DNA of 6,525 bases from Hyphomonadaceae bacterium UBA1001. GTDB taxonomy: Bacteria > Pseudomonadota > Alphaproteobacteria > Caulobacterales > Aquidulcibacteraceae. Both the position numbers and the translations under genes were made by a program. A model generated the notes under the pieces. It saw only the letters and a list, made by a program, of their open reading frames with translations. It was not told the origin of the DNA and ran no database searches. This document shows positions 4,672 to 6,525 of the stretch, in pieces (position 1 is the first letter of the stretch; each line of letters starts with the position of its first letter). Location of the stretch: NCBI GenBank assembly GCA_002291875.1, contig DBAV01000250.1, positions 1-6,525 of the forward strand, given 5' to 3'.

Positions 4672-6525
4672 ATGCCCCTCGTCGTCGTCGAATCTCCCGC
4701 CAAGGCCAAGAAGATCGAGGAATATCTGGGCAAGGGCTATCGGGTGCTGGCCAGCTATGGCCATGTCCGCGACCTGCCGGAAAAGGACGGCTCGGTCCTG
4801 CCCGACCAGGACTTTGCCATGGCGTGGGCACTCGACGAGCGCGGTGGGCGCCAGATGCGTGCCATCGCCGACGAGCTGAAGTCCCAGGACGGCCTGATCC
4901 TGGCCACCGACCCCGACCGCGAGGGTGAGGCCATCAGCTGGCACGTGCTGGAGGTGCTGCGCCAGAAGCACAAGGGCGCGCTGGGACAAAAGCCGGTGCA
5001 GCGGGTCACATTCAACGCCATCACCAAGGACGCGGTGAAGACCGCGATGGCCAATCCGCGCGACATCGACCGGCCCCTGGTCGATGCCTATCTGGCGCGT
5101 CGCGCGCTGGACTATCTGTTCGGCTTTACCCTGTCGCCGGTGCTGTGGCGCAAGTTGCCCGGTGCACGGTCGGCGGGCCGGGTGCAGTCGGTTGCCCTGC
5201 GCCTGGTGGTCGACCGCGAGATCGAGATCGAGCGGTTTCGCCCGCGCGAGTACTGGTCGGTCGAGGCGGCCTGCAAGACCCATCTGGGCGAGGAATTCAC
5301 CGCGCGCCTGGTAACACTCGAGGGCCGGCGGATCGAGACGATGACCATCGCCACCCAGGCCGAGGCGCACCGTGCGCGCAATCTGGTGGGCCTGGGCGTC
5401 TATCGGGTGGAAGCGGTCGAGGCCCGCCCCGAGAACCGCAATCCCCCACCGCCCTTCCGGACCTCGACCCTGCAGATGGAGGCATCGCGCAAGCTGGGCT
5501 TCAATGCCAAGCGCACCATGCAGGTCGCCCAGCGCCTCTATGAGGCGGGCCTGATCACCTACATGCGCACCGACGGCATCGACATGGCGCCCGAGGCCGT
5601 GATGGCGATCCGCGACGCCGTGCGCGCTCGCTTTGGCGACGAATACCTGCCGTCCTCGCCGCGCATGTACAAGTCCGGCGCCGCCAACGCCCAGGAGGCG
5701 CACGAGGCGATCCGCCCCACCGACCCCACGCGCCGCCCCGACAGCGTGCAGATGGAAGCCGACGAGCGGCGCCTCTATGAGCTGGTCTGGAGCCGCACCC
5801 TGGCGTGCCAGATGGCGGCCGCGCGGGTCGAGAAGACCCAGGTTCGCCTGCGCGACGCCGAAACCGCCACCGAACTGGCCGCCAGCGGTCAGGTGATCCT
5901 GTTCGCGGGCTGGCTCAAGCTCTACACCGAGGGCCGCGACGACGACGACGCCGAGGATTCGCGCCGCCTGCCCAGGATCGAGCGCGGTGAGCCCGCAGGC
6001 GTCGGCAAGGTCGAGGCCAACCAGCACTTCACCAAGCCGCCGCCACGCTATACCGAGGCAAGCCTGGTCAAAAAGATGGAAGAGCTGGGCATTGGCCGCC
6101 CCTCGACCTATGCCTCGATCCTGTCACGCCTGACCGAGCGCGAATATGTGCGCATCGAGGGCAAGGCGTTCCGTCCGTCCGAACAGGGACGGATGCTGAC
6201 GGCCTTTCTGGCGCACTTCTTCGCCGACTACATCCGCGACGACTATACGTCTGACCTCGAAAAGGGTCTGGACGAGGTTTCGGACGACCGCATGGAGTGG
6301 AAGGCGCTGCTGGCGCGCTTCTGGGAGGCGTTCCACGCGGCCGCCGAGCAGGCCAAGGGCCTGCGCACCGCCGAGGTGATCGACAAGGTCGACGAGGCGA
6401 TGGCCGACCAGCTCTTCCCCCCGCGCGAGGACGGCACCGACCCGCGCGCCTGCCCCACCTGTGGCACCGGGCGGCTGGGGCTGCGGTTCGCACGCTCGAA
6501 CGGCTTCATCGGCTGCTCGAACTAT
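4672..6525 (+). CDS. topA: DNA topoisomerase I (type IA), 3' end beyond the window
   Basis: TopA relaxes negative supercoils by cutting one strand through a 5'-phosphotyrosine and passing the other. The frame is open from ATG 4672 to the window edge, giving 618 residues of a protein usually around 800-900 in alphaproteobacteria. The TOPRIM domain starts at MPLVVVESPAKAKKIEEYL with the catalytic Glu7, and the metal-binding DPDREGE follows with Asp80, Asp82 and Glu84. The nucleophile Tyr297 lies in LITYMRTDG, codon 5560-5562. HEAIRPTDP (344-352), YTEASLVKKMEELGIGRPST (461-480) and the TAFL segment are family signatures. A C-terminal zinc finger begins at CPTC (594-597) and GCSNY (Cys615), then runs off the window. 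GGGAG 10 bases upstream serves as ribosome-binding site. No frameshift is seen in the visible part. In many alphaproteobacteria topA follows dprA; here it faces an acyl-CoA dehydrogenase and seems to have its own promoter. Confidence 0.98.
   Translation, partial: MPLVVVESPAKAKKIEEYLGKGYRVLASYGHVRDLPEKDGSVLPDQDFAMAWALDERGGRQMRAIADELKSQDGLILATDPDREGEAISWHVLEVLRQKHKGALGQKPVQRVTFNAITKDAVKTAMANPRDIDRPLVDAYLARRALDYLFGFTLSPVLWRKLPGARSAGRVQSVALRLVVDREIEIERFRPREYWSVEAACKTHLGEEFTARLVTLEGRRIETMTIATQAEAHRARNLVGLGVYRVEAVEARPENRNPPPPFRTSTLQMEASRKLGFNAKRTMQVAQRLYEAGLITYMRTDGIDMAPEAVMAIRDAVRARFGDEYLPSSPRMYKSGAANAQEAHEAIRPTDPTRRPDSVQMEADERRLYELVWSRTLACQMAAARVEKTQVRLRDAETATELAASGQVILFAGWLKLYTEGRDDDDAEDSRRLPRIERGEPAGVGKVEANQHFTKPPPRYTEASLVKKMEELGIGRPSTYASILSRLTEREYVRIEGKAFRPSEQGRMLTAFLAHFFADYIRDDYTSDLEKGLDEVSDDRMEWKALLARFWEAFHAAAEQAKGLRTAEVIDKVDEAMADQLFPPREDGTDPRACPTCGTGRLGLRFARSNGFIGCSNY

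Noticed and set aside
4402..6027. 541-codon minus-strand open frame opposite topA
   Set aside because: The plus strand encodes an unmistakable TopA with all catalytic motifs. The minus frame also runs through the REP doublet and shows no recognisable domain.

Overview
The window is GC-rich (by eye roughly two thirds G+C) chromosomal DNA, most likely from an alphaproteobacterium and plausibly a sphingomonad. The pointers are the CcmH maturation protein, the DUF3551-like small secreted protein, a short SRP RNA with a GAAA tetraloop, an alphaproteobacterial-looking TopA, and intergenic GTCACCCCGG-type palindromic repeats. The taxonomic call is inference; no 16S or similar marker is present.

Layout. 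(1) 1-515: the last codons of an upstream gene and a complete ccmH, the end of a cytochrome c maturation cluster. (2) 579-1037: a small secreted cysteine-rich protein made of two tandem DUF3551-like modules. (3) 1062-1246: a complete single-gene transcription unit for the signal recognition particle RNA (ffs), with a recognisable promoter, the universally conserved domain IV and a terminator-like hairpin. No protein reading explains this stretch. (4) 1286-1638: a SnoaL/NTF2-like gene interrupted by a one-base frameshift. (5) 1639-1885: non-coding, filled by a 166-bp imperfect inverted repeat and the terminator of the next gene. (6) 1886-4371, minus strand: a probable two-gene operon, with an acyl-CoA dehydrogenase first and then a Tat-exported nitrilase-superfamily protein. 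The latter lacks the expected catalytic Cys and Lys. (7) 4372-4671: the divergent intergenic region, holding a REP-like doublet of nested palindromes and the probable topA promoter. (8) 4672-6525: topA (DNA topoisomerase I), open at the right edge; 618 residues are visible, including the TOPRIM domain, the active-site tyrosine and the start of a zinc finger.

Most of this is housekeeping (cytochrome c maturation, protein targeting, DNA topology) interleaved with accessory acyl-CoA catabolism. I see no defence system, CRISPR array or transposase. The items most worth a second look are the nitrilase-fold protein with a substituted active site, the duplicated DUF3551-like protein, and the two structured repeats that fill the intergenic gaps.
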